A stretch of 64,000 nucleotides of DNA from Bradyrhizobium manausense (GTDB lineage: Bacteria; Pseudomonadota; Alphaproteobacteria; Rhizobiales; Xanthobacteraceae): assembly GCF_018130615.1 (NCBI RefSeq), contig NZ_JAFCKB010000002.1:310001-374000 (forward strand), read 5' to 3'. Under the pieces are notes generated by a model that was given only the letters and a program-made list of their open reading frames with translations, was not told the origin of the DNA and searched no databases. A program made the position numbers and the translations under genes. Below are positions 39,684 to 48,547 of this stretch, one piece after another (positions within the stretch are counted from its first letter, which is position 1; each line of letters starts with the position of its first letter).

Positions 39684-41255
39684 GTGTCCGGTTCGAACCG
39701 CGCGAACGAGTTTCAGGTCGCTGTGGTGGGCTTCGGCCCGTCAGGGGCCGTTGCCGCGAGCCTGCTCGGGGCGGAGGGCATCCGGACGCTGGCCGTCGAC
39801 CGGGACCGCGCAGTCTATGACAAGCCGCGCGCGATCGCGCTCGATCACGAGATTCTGCGGCTGTTCGACAATCTCGGCATGGCCGGGCAGCTCGCTCCGC
39901 ACATTGCGCCGTTCCCGGCGTCGGAACATTTCGGCGCGCGCGGCCAGTTGATCCGCCGCATCGACATGGTGAGCGAGCCTTATCCGCTCGGTTACACCCC
40001 GACCATGGTGTTCACGCAACCACCGGTCGAGGAGATCCTGCGCGCGCATGCGGGATCCTATCCGTCGGTGGTCGTCGAGCTCGGTACCGAGCTCCGCCAG
40101 CTCAGCCAGAACCCGAACGGCGTGACGCTTGAGCTGTGCGGCGACCACGGTACGCGCAACGTCACTGCGGACTACGTCGTTGCCTGTGACGGTGCGTCGA
40201 GCGCGGTCCGCCGCGAGCTCGGGATCGGCTTTGACGATCTGGTCTTCGATGAGCCCTGGCTGGTGGTCGACCTCAGGGTCAACGGCGTGGGACTTGCGAA
40301 GCTGCCGCGCACGGCGGCGCAGTTCTGCGATCCGTCACGGCCGACCACCTATATCGTCGGACCGGGCTCGCATCGGCGCTTCGAGATCATGCTGCTGCCC
40401 GGCGAGGATCCGCGCGCGATGGAGCAGCCCGAGCAGGTCTGGCGGCTGCTGGCGCGCTGGCTCACCCCCGACGATGCGACGCTGTGGCGGGCGGCGAGCT
40501 ATCGCTTTCATGCCCTCGTCGCCAGCAGATGGCGCGAAAGGCGCGTCTTCCTTGCAGGAGATGCTGCCCACCAGCAGCCGCCGTTCATCGGTCAGGGGAT
40601 GTGCCAGGGCGTTCGTGATGTCGCCAATCTGGTCTGGAAGCTCGCGCGCGTCTTGCGTGGAAACTCCGGCGAGGCGCTGCTCGATACCTATCAGGACGAG
40701 CGCAGTGCCCATGTCCGCGAGTTGACGAGCCGCATCAAGGCGATCGGCCACGTCATCTGCGAGCGCGATCCGGAAGCCGCCGCGGCGCGTGATGATCGCA
40801 TCCTCGCCGAAGGCGGCGGCGTGCCGCGTACCATCACCCGGCAGGAGATCGTGCCGCCGCTCAGTTGCGGCCTGCGCGCCGACGTGCCGCATGCCGCCAA
40901 TGGTGTGTTGTTTCCCCAGCCATGGGTGTCGACCGCGGACGGCCGGCAATTGCTCGACACGGTCTGCGGTGCCGGGTGGCGGCTTGTGCTGCGTGGCGAC
41001 AGCGCGTTGGCGCGGTCGCGCGCGGTCGCGGCACGAGCGGCGGAAATCGGCATGCGCCTGATCGCCATCGCGAAAGCCGACCAGGATCGGGGGCCGGGCG
41101 TTCTGCGGGAAGAAAGCGGCGTCGTGACGGACTGGTTCGCACGGCACGCCTGCGCGGCCGCGATCGTGCGCCCCGATCATTACGTCTACGGCGTTGCGAC
41201 AGACGAAGCGGCACTAGCGGCGATGCTGTCAGGTCTCGCGGCGCGACTTCAATGA
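39684..41255 (+). CDS. FAD-dependent aromatic monooxygenase (MhpA/PheA type)
   Basis: A 523-residue class A flavoprotein hydroxylase. It has the N-terminal FAD loop VVGFGPSGAVAASLLG, the DG motif (CDGASSAVRRELG), and the second FAD-binding segment FLAGDAAHQQPPFIGQGMC. The C-terminal thioredoxin-like domain of this family is present. It probably hydroxylates a phenolic substrate to the catechol used by the upstream dioxygenase. It starts GTG at 39684. Confidence 0.9.
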   Translation: MSGSNRANEFQVAVVGFGPSGAVAASLLGAEGIRTLAVDRDRAVYDKPRAIALDHEILRLFDNLGMAGQLAPHIAPFPASEHFGARGQLIRRIDMVSEPYPLGYTPTMVFTQPPVEEILRAHAGSYPSVVVELGTELRQLSQNPNGVTLELCGDHGTRNVTADYVVACDGASSAVRRELGIGFDDLVFDEPWLVVDLRVNGVGLAKLPRTAAQFCDPSRPTTYIVGPGSHRRFEIMLLPGEDPRAMEQPEQVWRLLARWLTPDDATLWRAASYRFHALVASRWRERRVFLAGDAAHQQPPFIGQGMCQGVRDVANLVWKLARVLRGNSGEALLDTYQDERSAHVRELTSRIKAIGHVICERDPEAAAARDDRILAEGGGVPRTITRQEIVPPLSCGLRADVPHAANGVLFPQPWVSTADGRQLLDTVCGAGWRLVLRGDSALARSRAVAARAAEIGMRLIAIAKADQDRGPGVLREESGVVTDWFARHACAAAIVRPDHYVYGVATDEAALAAMLSGLAARLQ

Positions 41256-41286
41256 ATAAATCAACGATAAGATTCAACAGGGGGAA

Positions 41287-42618
41287 ATGATGCCATCATC
41301 GGCGAGCTTGACGACGGGGCCCGCGGTGCCCGCGCGTGCCTACGCGGTTCTCATCATGCTGTTTCTGTTTCAGACGATCAATTTCTTCGACAAGCTGGTC
41401 TTCGGTCTCTCCGCGGTGCCGTTGATGAAGGAGCTGTCGCTCAGCCCGAAGGAGTTCGGCCTTATCGGCAGCAGCTTCTTTCTCCTGTTCTCGCTCTCGG
41501 GCATGGCCGTCGGGCTGTTCGCCGTCGGCCGCTATCCCGTGAAGTGGATCTTGATGCTGCTGGCCGCCATCTGGTCGGCGACGCAGCTTCCGGTGTTCTT
41601 CTCGAGCTCTGTCATGGTGCTGGTCGTGTGCCGGATTCTTCTCGGCGCAGGCGAGGGGCCGGGCCTGCCGACGGCGTTGCACGCCTGCTACAACTGGTTT
41701 CCCGCCGACAAGCGCAGCGTTCCGAGCGCGATAGTCTTGCAGGGGATCAGCGTTGGACTTTTGGCCGGCGGCCCGCTGCTGACCTATGTGATCGTCAATC
41801 ACGGCTGGCGCACCGGCTTTCTGGTCTGCGGCCTGCTCGGCATCGCCTGGATCATCGCCTGGAGCGTGATCGGCGGGGAGGGACCTTACGCAGCGGCGAA
41901 CGCCGGTCACGATGCGCCTGCCGCTGCGCCGAATGTGCCGGCACGGCTCCTGTGGTGCGATCCGACGGTGATCGGCGTCATCATCATGTCGACCATGTCG
42001 TACTGGATCGTCGGCATCTCCGCGACATGGCTGCCGCCGTTCCTGCAGCTCGGGCTCGGCTACAAGCCGACCGATGTCGGCTGGATCATTTCGGCCATCT
42101 ACATGTTCCAGTCGCCGCTGCTGCTCAGCGGCTCCTGGATCACGCAAGTGCTTCAGCGTCGCGGCTGGAGCTTGCGCGCCTGCCTCGGCAACGCATCGGG
42201 ATTGGCGCTGCTGATCGCGGGCTCGGCGCTGCTGCTCAGCATCGTGACCTCGGGCGCGCTTCAGCTCGTCTGCGTGGCGATCGCCTTCGCAGCGCCCAGC
42301 CTGACCACGATCTTTGGGCCGGTGGCGCTTGGTGCCGTGGCGCCGGCGGCCCAGCGCGGCCGGCTGATCGTCGTGATCTACTCGGGCAATGCGGCATCCG
42401 CACTGTTCTCGAACGCGCTGACCGGATGGATCGTCGGTGAGGCGGGCAGCAACAGCGCTCTCGGCTACGCCCACGCCATGACGTTCACCGCCGGGATTCT
42501 CATCGTCGGTGCGGTGGCCGCATTTGCACTCATCTTCCCGGAGCGGACCATCGCGCGTTTTGCGAAGACCTCTTCGCGGCCATCTTCAGCTACTGCTCTT
42601 CCTGCCACGTCGACCTGA
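41287..42618 (+). CDS. MFS transporter of the aromatic operon
   Basis: A 443-residue carrier with about 12 membrane helices. It contains the TINFFDKLVFGLSAVPL start and the LGAGEGPGLPTALHACYNWF region typical of the ACS (anion:cation symporter) family, which carries aromatic and organic acids. Its place between hydroxylase and hydrolase suggests uptake of the operon substrate. The direction is inferred. Confidence 0.88.
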   Translation: MMPSSASLTTGPAVPARAYAVLIMLFLFQTINFFDKLVFGLSAVPLMKELSLSPKEFGLIGSSFFLLFSLSGMAVGLFAVGRYPVKWILMLLAAIWSATQLPVFFSSSVMVLVVCRILLGAGEGPGLPTALHACYNWFPADKRSVPSAIVLQGISVGLLAGGPLLTYVIVNHGWRTGFLVCGLLGIAWIIAWSVIGGEGPYAAANAGHDAPAAAPNVPARLLWCDPTVIGVIIMSTMSYWIVGISATWLPPFLQLGLGYKPTDVGWIISAIYMFQSPLLLSGSWITQVLQRRGWSLRACLGNASGLALLIAGSALLLSIVTSGALQLVCVAIAFAAPSLTTIFGPVALGAVAPAAQRGRLIVVIYSGNAASALFSNALTGWIVGEAGSNSALGYAHAMTFTAGILIVGAVAAFALIFPERTIARFAKTSSRPSSATALPATST

Positions 42619-42641
42619 TCGGCCTATCTCAAGGACACCAC

Positions 42642-43478
42642 ATGAAATTCGCAAGCTTTGAAATCGACAACGTCGCCTCATGGGGCCTGGTGGAGGGCGA
42701 CAGCGTGGCCGATCTCGGGAGTCGCTACCCTGATCTGAAATCGGCGATCGCGGCCGGCAGCCTGGCCGAGGCGGCCAAATCAGCCGCCGGCGCCAAGCGT
42801 CATCCGCTGGCAAAGATCAAATTCCTGCCTGTCATCCCAAACCCCGACAAGATTCTCTGCATCGGCCTGAACTACGAGAATCATCGCAAGGAGACCGGCC
42901 GCACCGAGGTCGAGAACCCCACTGTGTTCGGCCGCTTTGCCAACAGCCAGACCGGCCATCTCACCGACATCGTCCGCCCGAAGGTCTCGACCCAGCTCGA
43001 CTTCGAGGGCGAGCTCGCGATCATCATCGGCAAGCCCGGCCGCTACATTCAGAAGAGCGAGGCGTGGGGCCATATTGCCGGCTATGCTTGCTACAACGAA
43101 GGCAGCGTGCGCGACTATCAGCGCCACACCCACCAGTTCACCCCAGGCAAGAACTTTCCGGCGACCGGCGGCTTCGGCCCCTTTCTGGTGACGCCGGACG
43201 AGGTCGGCGACGTCGGTCCGCTGCGCTTGCAGACCCGGCTCAACGGCGAAGTGGTGCAGGACACCACCATCGATCAGATGATCTTCGATATCCCGCGCCA
43301 GATCGAATATTGCTCGCAGTTCACTCGGCTCGAGCCCGGCGATGTCATCGCCACCGGCACGCCGGGTGGCGTTGGCTCCAGGCGCACTCCGCCGCTCTGG
43401 ATGAAGGCTGGTGATGTCGTCGAAGTCGAGATCGACAAGGTTGGCTGCCTGCGCAACGGAATTGCCGACGAAGCCTGA
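42642..43478 (+). CDS. Fumarylacetoacetate hydrolase-family protein
   Basis: A 278-residue FAH-fold enzyme. Metal-binding acidic residues lie in LDFEGELAIIIGK, and the core includes CIGLNYENHRKE, FGPFLVTPDEVG and TGTPGGVG. Family members hydrolyse C-C bonds, isomerise or decarboxylate ring-cleavage products. As the last gene of the operon it probably acts after the extradiol dioxygenase, in place of the alpha/beta hydrolase found in many meta-cleavage pathways. Confidence 0.9.
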   Translation: MKFASFEIDNVASWGLVEGDSVADLGSRYPDLKSAIAAGSLAEAAKSAAGAKRHPLAKIKFLPVIPNPDKILCIGLNYENHRKETGRTEVENPTVFGRFANSQTGHLTDIVRPKVSTQLDFEGELAIIIGKPGRYIQKSEAWGHIAGYACYNEGSVRDYQRHTHQFTPGKNFPATGGFGPFLVTPDEVGDVGPLRLQTRLNGEVVQDTTIDQMIFDIPRQIEYCSQFTRLEPGDVIATGTPGGVGSRRTPPLWMKAGDVVEVEIDKVGCLRNGIADEA

Positions 43479-43671
43479 GCTCGCGCACGACACGTTGGCC
43501 TGCACATCGCGGCAACGGTCTGGCGTTGGTGATGCGCGACGGAACACTGGCGCGGATGCGGCCGCCATCGGGAACAGCGCGCGCTGAACCCGCTTGGCGG
43601 TGCCGGGGCACCGGAACGATTCACATGGGTTAATCATTAGAGGAGGGCGGCAGGACGCGGAGTCCTATGGA

Positions 43672-43932
43672 ATGGGTATGCTCGATCCCGGTCGATTTCT
43701 GGTGTCGTGCTCGCATTGCGAGGCATGGCCGATGGCCGCCAATGTCAAGCGCTCGAGCTGGTCGGCATCGCCGCACGAAGTCCGCTTCGTGTGCCCGCGC
43801 TGCCGCCGCGAAGAGACCGCCATCATCTCCGCCTCCGGCGAGCTGACGCCGATCAAGCGCATCGATGTCCCGCCGCGCGACGTCAAAGCGGCTTGGGCCC
43901 AGGCCCAGCAGCGGCCAAGAGGGCGGGCATAG
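43672..43932 (+). CDS. Small zinc-ribbon-like protein
   Basis: An 86-residue protein with CSHCEAWPM and, about 25 residues later, CPRCRRE, giving a C-x2-C...C-x2-C zinc ribbon. It starts at ATG 43672, where GGAG lies about nine bases upstream; ATG 43678 is also possible. It is not related to the FAH gene by sequence. The function is unknown. It ends beside a duplicated 20-bp element. Confidence 0.65.
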   Translation: MGMLDPGRFLVSCSHCEAWPMAANVKRSSWSASPHEVRFVCPRCRREETAIISASGELTPIKRIDVPPRDVKAAWAQAQQRPRGRA

Positions 43933-43973
43933 CCCGCCGGTCTCAATAACAATAAGAGGGCGGGCATAGCCCG
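43917..43973 (+). repeat. Two copies of a 20-bp hairpin-containing repeat
   Basis: AAGAGGGCGGGCATAGCCCG occurs at 43917-43936 and again at 43954-43973, a 37-bp period. Each copy holds the small hairpin CGGGC-ATA-GCCCG. The first overlaps the end of the preceding gene. It may be a tandem terminator or a slipped duplication. Confidence 0.7.
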
Positions 43974-44042
43974 ATCGTGTTTTGGAACCCGGCCACGTGT
44001 CTGACGTTTCCGCTTCGGCTCCACCGCATCGAGGCTGGCCGC

Positions 44043-44264
44043 ATGATCAGCGAGCATTTCGACACCCGCACACGGATCAACATGAAGCTGGCGCTGGACC
44101 GGGTCTGCCGTCATCGCCCCAGTGGCGAGGACCATGGTTTCCGCAGGTTGGTCGCCGAAAACATCATCCGCTGCGCGCTGACCGGCCGCACTGGCATCGG
44201 TCAGCTCGTCGATGCCGGCGAACGGGCAACGATCAGGACGCATGCGGCGCGGGAGCCAGTCTGA
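44043..44264 (+). CDS. Conserved-type small protein, function unknown
   Basis: A 73-residue basic, helical protein (FDTRTRINMKLALDRVCRH, then GFRRLVAENIIRCALTG). ATG 44043 is chosen; an upstream GTG at 43977 gives a longer version. The pattern resembles a family of small proteins common in bradyrhizobia. The function is unknown. Confidence 0.6.
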   Translation: MISEHFDTRTRINMKLALDRVCRHRPSGEDHGFRRLVAENIIRCALTGRTGIGQLVDAGERATIRTHAAREPV

Positions 44265-44350
44265 TTGAGCCGGCGCAAGCTTCGGTGCGATGGTTCGACG
44301 CTCATTCCACCGGCCGATTGACTCGCCGCGCAGGCGGCCCCTAAATTGAT

Positions 44351-44550
44351 CGGCGACGGTTCTCCTCACGGAGATCAAAAGGGAACGTTGTGCGGGATGT
44401 CCTGACGCCAGGATCTTCCTCAAGCAGCGGCTGCCCCCGCAACTGTAAGCGGCGAATCTTTCGTCATATGCCACTGGGAATCTCGGTCCCGGGAAGGCGA
44501 CGGAGAGGTCACGACCCGCGAGCCAGGAGACCTGCCGTCAGCCGTGGTCA
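44351..44550 (+). ncRNA. Cobalamin riboswitch
   Basis: The conserved elements occur in order: AAAAGGGAA (44387-44395), then GCTGCCCCCGCAACTGTAA, and the B12 box AGCCAGGAGACCTGCC around 44521-44536. It ends about 120 bases before the TonB-dependent B12 receptor gene. It represses the downstream genes when adenosylcobalamin is present. Confidence 0.95.
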
Positions 44551-44667
44551 CACGCGAAGATGTCGGTCGGGGAGTACAGACATTAGCTTCACCGGAGCAA
44601 GCGAGCGCTCTGCCGTGAAACCTCGTTCGCTGTGACGTGCCACTGACGTCATACCGAGGTTGCAAGA

Positions 44668-46782
44668 GTGTCCCGTATTGTCTCTGCCGCCAGGCGCTTT
44701 GGCGCCGGCCTACTCACGTCCGTTTCCCTGTATTTGCTAGATCTTTCCGTCGCCCAGGCGCAGCAGTCCGCGTCGCCCGACTTGCTGCCACCGGTTGAGG
44801 TTGCGCCAACTGAGTCCGCGGCCAAGCCGCAGGTTCCCCGGCGTTCGACCGGCAAGCGCGAGCGCCAGCACATCGTTCGCGCGCCAAGGCCGGAGCCGCT
44901 GGCATCGCCGCCTGTGCCGGGGGTGTCCGCCGCCAATCTGTTTCCGACAGTCGTCGTCAGTCCAACAGGCATCGTTACGCCGGCGAATCTGGTTGCGAAC
45001 TCGGTGACAGTCCTGACCGCGCGCGACATGGAGCGCGATCAGCGCCGGACCGCGTCCGATGCGCTCAGCGCCGTTCCCGGGCTCAATCTGGTCCAGACCG
45101 GCGGACCGGGCGGACAGGCCTCGATCTTCATGCGTGGAACGAACTCGAACCATACCAAGGTCCTGATCGACGGCATCGACGTCAGCGATCCCAGTAGTCC
45201 GAACCGGTCGTTCGATCTCGGCAAGCTGCTCACCTCCGACCTGCAGCAGATCGAAGTGCTGCGCGGTCCGCAAAGCGGTCTCTACGGCGCAGACGCGCTT
45301 GGCGGGGTGATCTCCATGGTGACGAAGAAGGGCGATGGTCCCGCCCGGGTGACCGGGTCAATTGAAGGCGGCTCGTTCGGTACGTTCAATCAGACGACCG
45401 GGCTGAGCGGCTCGCAGGACCATTTCAACTACGCGTTCAACGTTGCGCATTTCCACGCCAATGATGTGCCGGTGACGCCGGTCGAACTGCTGCCGCCGGG
45501 TCAGAAGGCGATCGGCAACTATCACGACAACATGACCTATTCGACCAAGCTTGGCGCCGATGTCAGCGAAAACCTGGCGCTCAACGGCGTCGCACGTTAC
45601 ACCGACGCTACGTTGCGCTTTACCGGCGACACGTTTGATCCCGTGACCTTCGCGAGCTTCCCCGCGGCTGCGCAAAGCACGCAGACGGTGCACCAGGTCT
45701 TCACACGGGGAGAGGCCGTCTGGTCTGCGCTCGACGACCGGATGAAGAGCTATTTCGGCGTCAACCATACCAATCATTGGAATTACAATATCTCCCCCGG
45801 CGATGCGATGCCGACCATCACCACCGGCGATCGCATCAAATACGATTGGCGCATCACGACCGAGCTTGCGCGCAACAACAATTTCATCATCGGCGCGGAG
45901 CACGAGACCGAAACTCTGCAAACCGCGACGGTCTCCGCGCAGAACGTCAACAAGGCCGGATATATGGAACTGCAATCCCAGCTGCGGGACCGTGTTTTCT
46001 TCACGGCCAACGTCCGGCAGGACGACAACGAGCGGTTTGGCGGGCATCCGACCTTTCGCCTGGCCTCCGCGGTCATCGTCCCGGTCGCGGACACGAAATT
46101 CAAGGGAAGCTACGGCACGGGATTCAAGGCGCCGACCCTCAACCAGCTCTTTGTCAGCTTTCCTGCGTTCTTCTTCTTTGCCAATCCAAACCTCAAGCCG
46201 GAAGAGAGCGTTGGTTATGACGCCGGCTTCGAGCAGCCTTTGTTCAACGACCGCGTTCGCTTCGGCTCGACCTACTTCCGCAACAACATCACGGACCTGA
46301 TCCAGAGCATGTCCGATGCCGTGACGTTCACCAGCACCAATGTGAATATCGGTAAGGCGATCACGGAGGGCACCGAAAGCTTTGTCGCGGCTGCGATCAC
46401 CGATCGCTTGCGCGTTCGCGCCGATTACACGTTCACCCGCGCCGTCGATGCGACGGCGGGACTGGAGCTCCTGAGGCGTCCGAAAGAGAGGTGGAGCGCA
46501 AACGTCATCTGGGATCCGATTGATACACTGACGCTGTCGGCAACAGTGTTGCACGTCGGAAGCTTCGTTGACGGGAGTCGCGACTTCAGCATTCCGCGTC
46601 TGCTGGCCCCGGCTTACACGGTTGCCAACGTGGCGGCGGAATATCTGGTCACCGATCAGCTCAAGGTGTTCGGCCGGGTCGATAACCTGGCCAACGCGCA
46701 TTATCAAAATCCGACAGGATTTCTGCAGCCGGGCCTGGCTGTCTACGGCGGCATCCGCCTGGCCAACCACGATGTCAGGTAG
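44668..46782 (+). CDS. btuB: TonB-dependent vitamin B12 receptor
   Basis: Outer-membrane uptake of cobalamin, energised by TonB. The 704-residue chain has an N-terminal export signal, a Pro/Arg/Lys-rich segment, the plug domain (VNLTARDM-like region, then QASIFMRGTNSNHTKVLIDG, VLRGPQSGLYGADALGG) and a long beta-barrel ending in an aromatic/basic tail. It is under the cobalamin riboswitch, which supports a B12 ligand. The start is GTG 44668. CbtB/CbtA lie downstream. Confidence 0.93.
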   Translation: MSRIVSAARRFGAGLLTSVSLYLLDLSVAQAQQSASPDLLPPVEVAPTESAAKPQVPRRSTGKRERQHIVRAPRPEPLASPPVPGVSAANLFPTVVVSPTGIVTPANLVANSVTVLTARDMERDQRRTASDALSAVPGLNLVQTGGPGGQASIFMRGTNSNHTKVLIDGIDVSDPSSPNRSFDLGKLLTSDLQQIEVLRGPQSGLYGADALGGVISMVTKKGDGPARVTGSIEGGSFGTFNQTTGLSGSQDHFNYAFNVAHFHANDVPVTPVELLPPGQKAIGNYHDNMTYSTKLGADVSENLALNGVARYTDATLRFTGDTFDPVTFASFPAAAQSTQTVHQVFTRGEAVWSALDDRMKSYFGVNHTNHWNYNISPGDAMPTITTGDRIKYDWRITTELARNNNFIIGAEHETETLQTATVSAQNVNKAGYMELQSQLRDRVFFTANVRQDDNERFGGHPTFRLASAVIVPVADTKFKGSYGTGFKAPTLNQLFVSFPAFFFFANPNLKPEESVGYDAGFEQPLFNDRVRFGSTYFRNNITDLIQSMSDAVTFTSTNVNIGKAITEGTESFVAAAITDRLRVRADYTFTRAVDATAGLELLRRPKERWSANVIWDPIDTLTLSATVLHVGSFVDGSRDFSIPRLLAPAYTVANVAAEYLVTDQLKVFGRVDNLANAHYQNPTGFLQPGLAVYGGIRLANHDVR

Positions 46783-46859
46783 CGGGAGGGAGAGAAGTCC
46801 CAGGCATGGCTGCCGAGCTCCGGCGAAACGTGTTACAAATCCGGCAAGGAAATCGCTCC

Positions 46860-47036
46860 ATGACTGTCGCTGTCCTGCCGCACTACGCCGACCGTTTCCG
46901 GCTTCATCCGGTCGAGCGGCGTTATGCGTCGATGTTCTGCTTTGCGCTGTTCGCCGCGACGCCCGTCTGGCTGGTCGGCCTTGTCGCCGCTTGCGAAATC
47001 GCCCGTCCGTTCGGGCGGGGACGGGCGACTGCTTGA
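46860..47036 (+). CDS. Small membrane protein between btuB and cbtB
   Basis: A 58-residue product (MTVAVLPHYADRFRLHPVE) with one predicted helix (about residues 25-45, YASMFCFALFAATPVWLVGL). ATG 46860 is preferred, though the frame extends to 46806. Its stop overlaps the next gene start (TTGA). The function is unknown; its location suggests a role in cobalt or B12 uptake. Confidence 0.6.
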   Translation: MTVAVLPHYADRFRLHPVERRYASMFCFALFAATPVWLVGLVAACEIARPFGRGRATA

Positions 47037-47323
47037 GCAGCGAAGTCCATTGGCGGGACGACATCGCGTCGCTGGTGTTTCCCGTCGCCGGCCACGGCGC
47101 GATCTGCGCGGTGCACCGGGGCGCGTTCCGGACGCTGCTCGGCGCCGAGCCCACGCCGGAGGCCTGCCTCGGCTATTTTCGGCGGCTTGAGGCCGTCTTT
47201 CGGGCCGCCGCCGGCGCCAAGATCGCCCGCCGGGGCATTTTGCCTGGGACAAGCCTGCATCTTACCAGTCGCGACATTGCCCGGAAGCTGCTAGAAGACG
47301 GCCAAATCGCCAATGGAGAATAG
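47033..47323 (+). CDS. Hypothetical protein in the cobalt cluster
   Basis: A 96-residue soluble protein (EVHWRDDIASLVFPVAGHG, CAVHRGAFRTLLG, YFRRLEAVFRAAAGAKIAR). It uses a TTG start overlapping the preceding stop and ends four bases before cbtB, so it sits within the unit. No family was recognised and no metal motif is obvious. Confidence 0.6.
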   Translation: MSSEVHWRDDIASLVFPVAGHGAICAVHRGAFRTLLGAEPTPEACLGYFRRLEAVFRAAAGAKIARRGILPGTSLHLTSRDIARKLLEDGQIANGE

Positions 47324-47326
47324 AAC

Positions 47327-47545
47327 ATGAGCCAGTCCCAGCTCGCGGACGCCCAAGTCTCGGCCCAGATCTCGGCTCAGGCCACGCTTCCGGTCGCCGC
47401 CGGGCAGGTAGGACGGCTGTCGCAGGCCGTGATGGCGATGGTGCTCGGCGTGTTCGTGGTCGGCATGGTCGGCTTCTCGCATATCGACGTCGTCCACAAC
47501 GCGGCCCACGACGTGCGCCACTCGAACGCGTTCCCCTGCCACTGA
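47327..47545 (+). CDS. cbtB: Cobalt transporter subunit CbtB
   Basis: A 72-residue protein with one membrane helix (LSQAVMAMVLGVFVVGMVGFS) and the CbtB histidine-rich tail HNAAHDVRHSNAFPCH that is thought to bind cobalt. GGAGAA precedes the start. The order riboswitch-btuB-cbtB-cbtA fits B12-regulated cobalt uptake. Confidence 0.9.
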   Translation: MSQSQLADAQVSAQISAQATLPVAAGQVGRLSQAVMAMVLGVFVVGMVGFSHIDVVHNAAHDVRHSNAFPCH

Positions 47546-47555
47546 CCGGGGTGGC

Positions 47556-48341
47556 ATGAGCACATTCCGCTCGATCGTCTTCGCCTCGGTCATTGCCGGT
47601 TTCATCGTCGGTCTCGTCGTCACGGTCGTCCAGCAGTTCGGCACCGTTCCCCTGATCCTGAAGGCGGAAGTCTTCGAGAAGGCGGCGGAAACGCACCAAC
47701 ACGACGCTGCAGCAGTCCCGCAGCCGGCGGCTGCCGGTCACGACCATGCGGCTCACGATCATGGCGACCATGAGCATGGCGCCGGCGATCACGACCATGG
47801 CGCCGGGGCCTGGGAGCCGCGCGACGGGTTTGAGCGCAACGCCTATACCGCTGCCGCCAACATCCTGACCGCGATCGGCTTTGCTCTGCTGCTGGCCGGC
47901 TTCTTCGCCGTGCGTTGCGGCACGACCGGGATGAGCGTCTCCTGGCACGAAGGCCTGCTGTGGGGATTGGCGGGCTTCGCCGTCTTCACCCTGGCGCCCG
48001 GCCTCGGCCTGCCGCCGGAGCTGCCCGGCGTGCCTGCCGCGCCGCTGCTGTCGCGCCAGATCTGGTGGCTCGCAGCGGTGCTGGCGACAGCCGGAGGGCT
48101 TGCCATGATCGCCTTCCGCCGTTCGGTGCCGGCGGCGATTGCCGGCGTGATCCTGCTGACGTTGCCGCATCTGATCGGCGCGCCGGAGCTCGCCAATGTC
48201 GAGACCAACGTGCCGTCGTCGCTGACGCATCAGTTCGTCACGGCGGTGACGATGACGAGCCTGGTGTTCTGGACCTTGCTCGGCGGTTTGACGAGTGCAG
48301 TGTTCGCGCGCATCGATCGCGGCGCCAACCTGCGCGCCTAA
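47556..48341 (+). CDS. cbtA: Cobalt transporter subunit CbtA
   Basis: A 261-residue membrane protein with five to seven predicted helices. A long histidine/aspartate-rich loop lies after helix 1 (HDHAAHDHGDHEHGAG), as in CbtA. It is the last gene in the riboswitch-led cluster, which suggests cobalt import to feed cobalamin synthesis when B12 is scarce. The import direction is inferred from the family and regulation. Confidence 0.9.
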   Translation: MSTFRSIVFASVIAGFIVGLVVTVVQQFGTVPLILKAEVFEKAAETHQHDAAAVPQPAAAGHDHAAHDHGDHEHGAGDHDHGAGAWEPRDGFERNAYTAAANILTAIGFALLLAGFFAVRCGTTGMSVSWHEGLLWGLAGFAVFTLAPGLGLPPELPGVPAAPLLSRQIWWLAAVLATAGGLAMIAFRRSVPAAIAGVILLTLPHLIGAPELANVETNVPSSLTHQFVTAVTMTSLVFWTLLGGLTSAVFARIDRGANLRA

Positions 48342-48547
48342 AGCCTGCGCCATCGCCGCACCGCGACCGCCGTCCAGACCGTCTCGACAAGCCCGAACGG
48401 CCAGGCGCCCTGGAGAAAGCCGTAAGCGGCGCTGAACGCGCACGCGCCCGCGAAGGCCAGCACGTAATGCGGCCCGCGCGGCTCGAGCGCGTAAAACAGC
48501 AGCATCGCGCCGACCGACAGCAGGCCGAAGATGGTCAGCCCGTCCAT
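48338..48547 (-). CDS. Small membrane protein downstream of the MerT-like gene
   Basis: A 69-residue product with two predicted helices (DGLTIFGLLSVGAMLLFYAL and YVLAFAGACAFSAAYGFL). Its ATG overlaps the stop of the MerT-like gene (TGATG), so it is co-translated with it. It ends overlapping the cbtA stop region from the opposite strand. No family was recognised. Confidence 0.65.
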   Translation of the reverse strand: MDGLTIFGLLSVGAMLLFYALEPRGPHYVLAFAGACAFSAAYGFLQGAWPFGLVETVWTAVAVRRWRRL

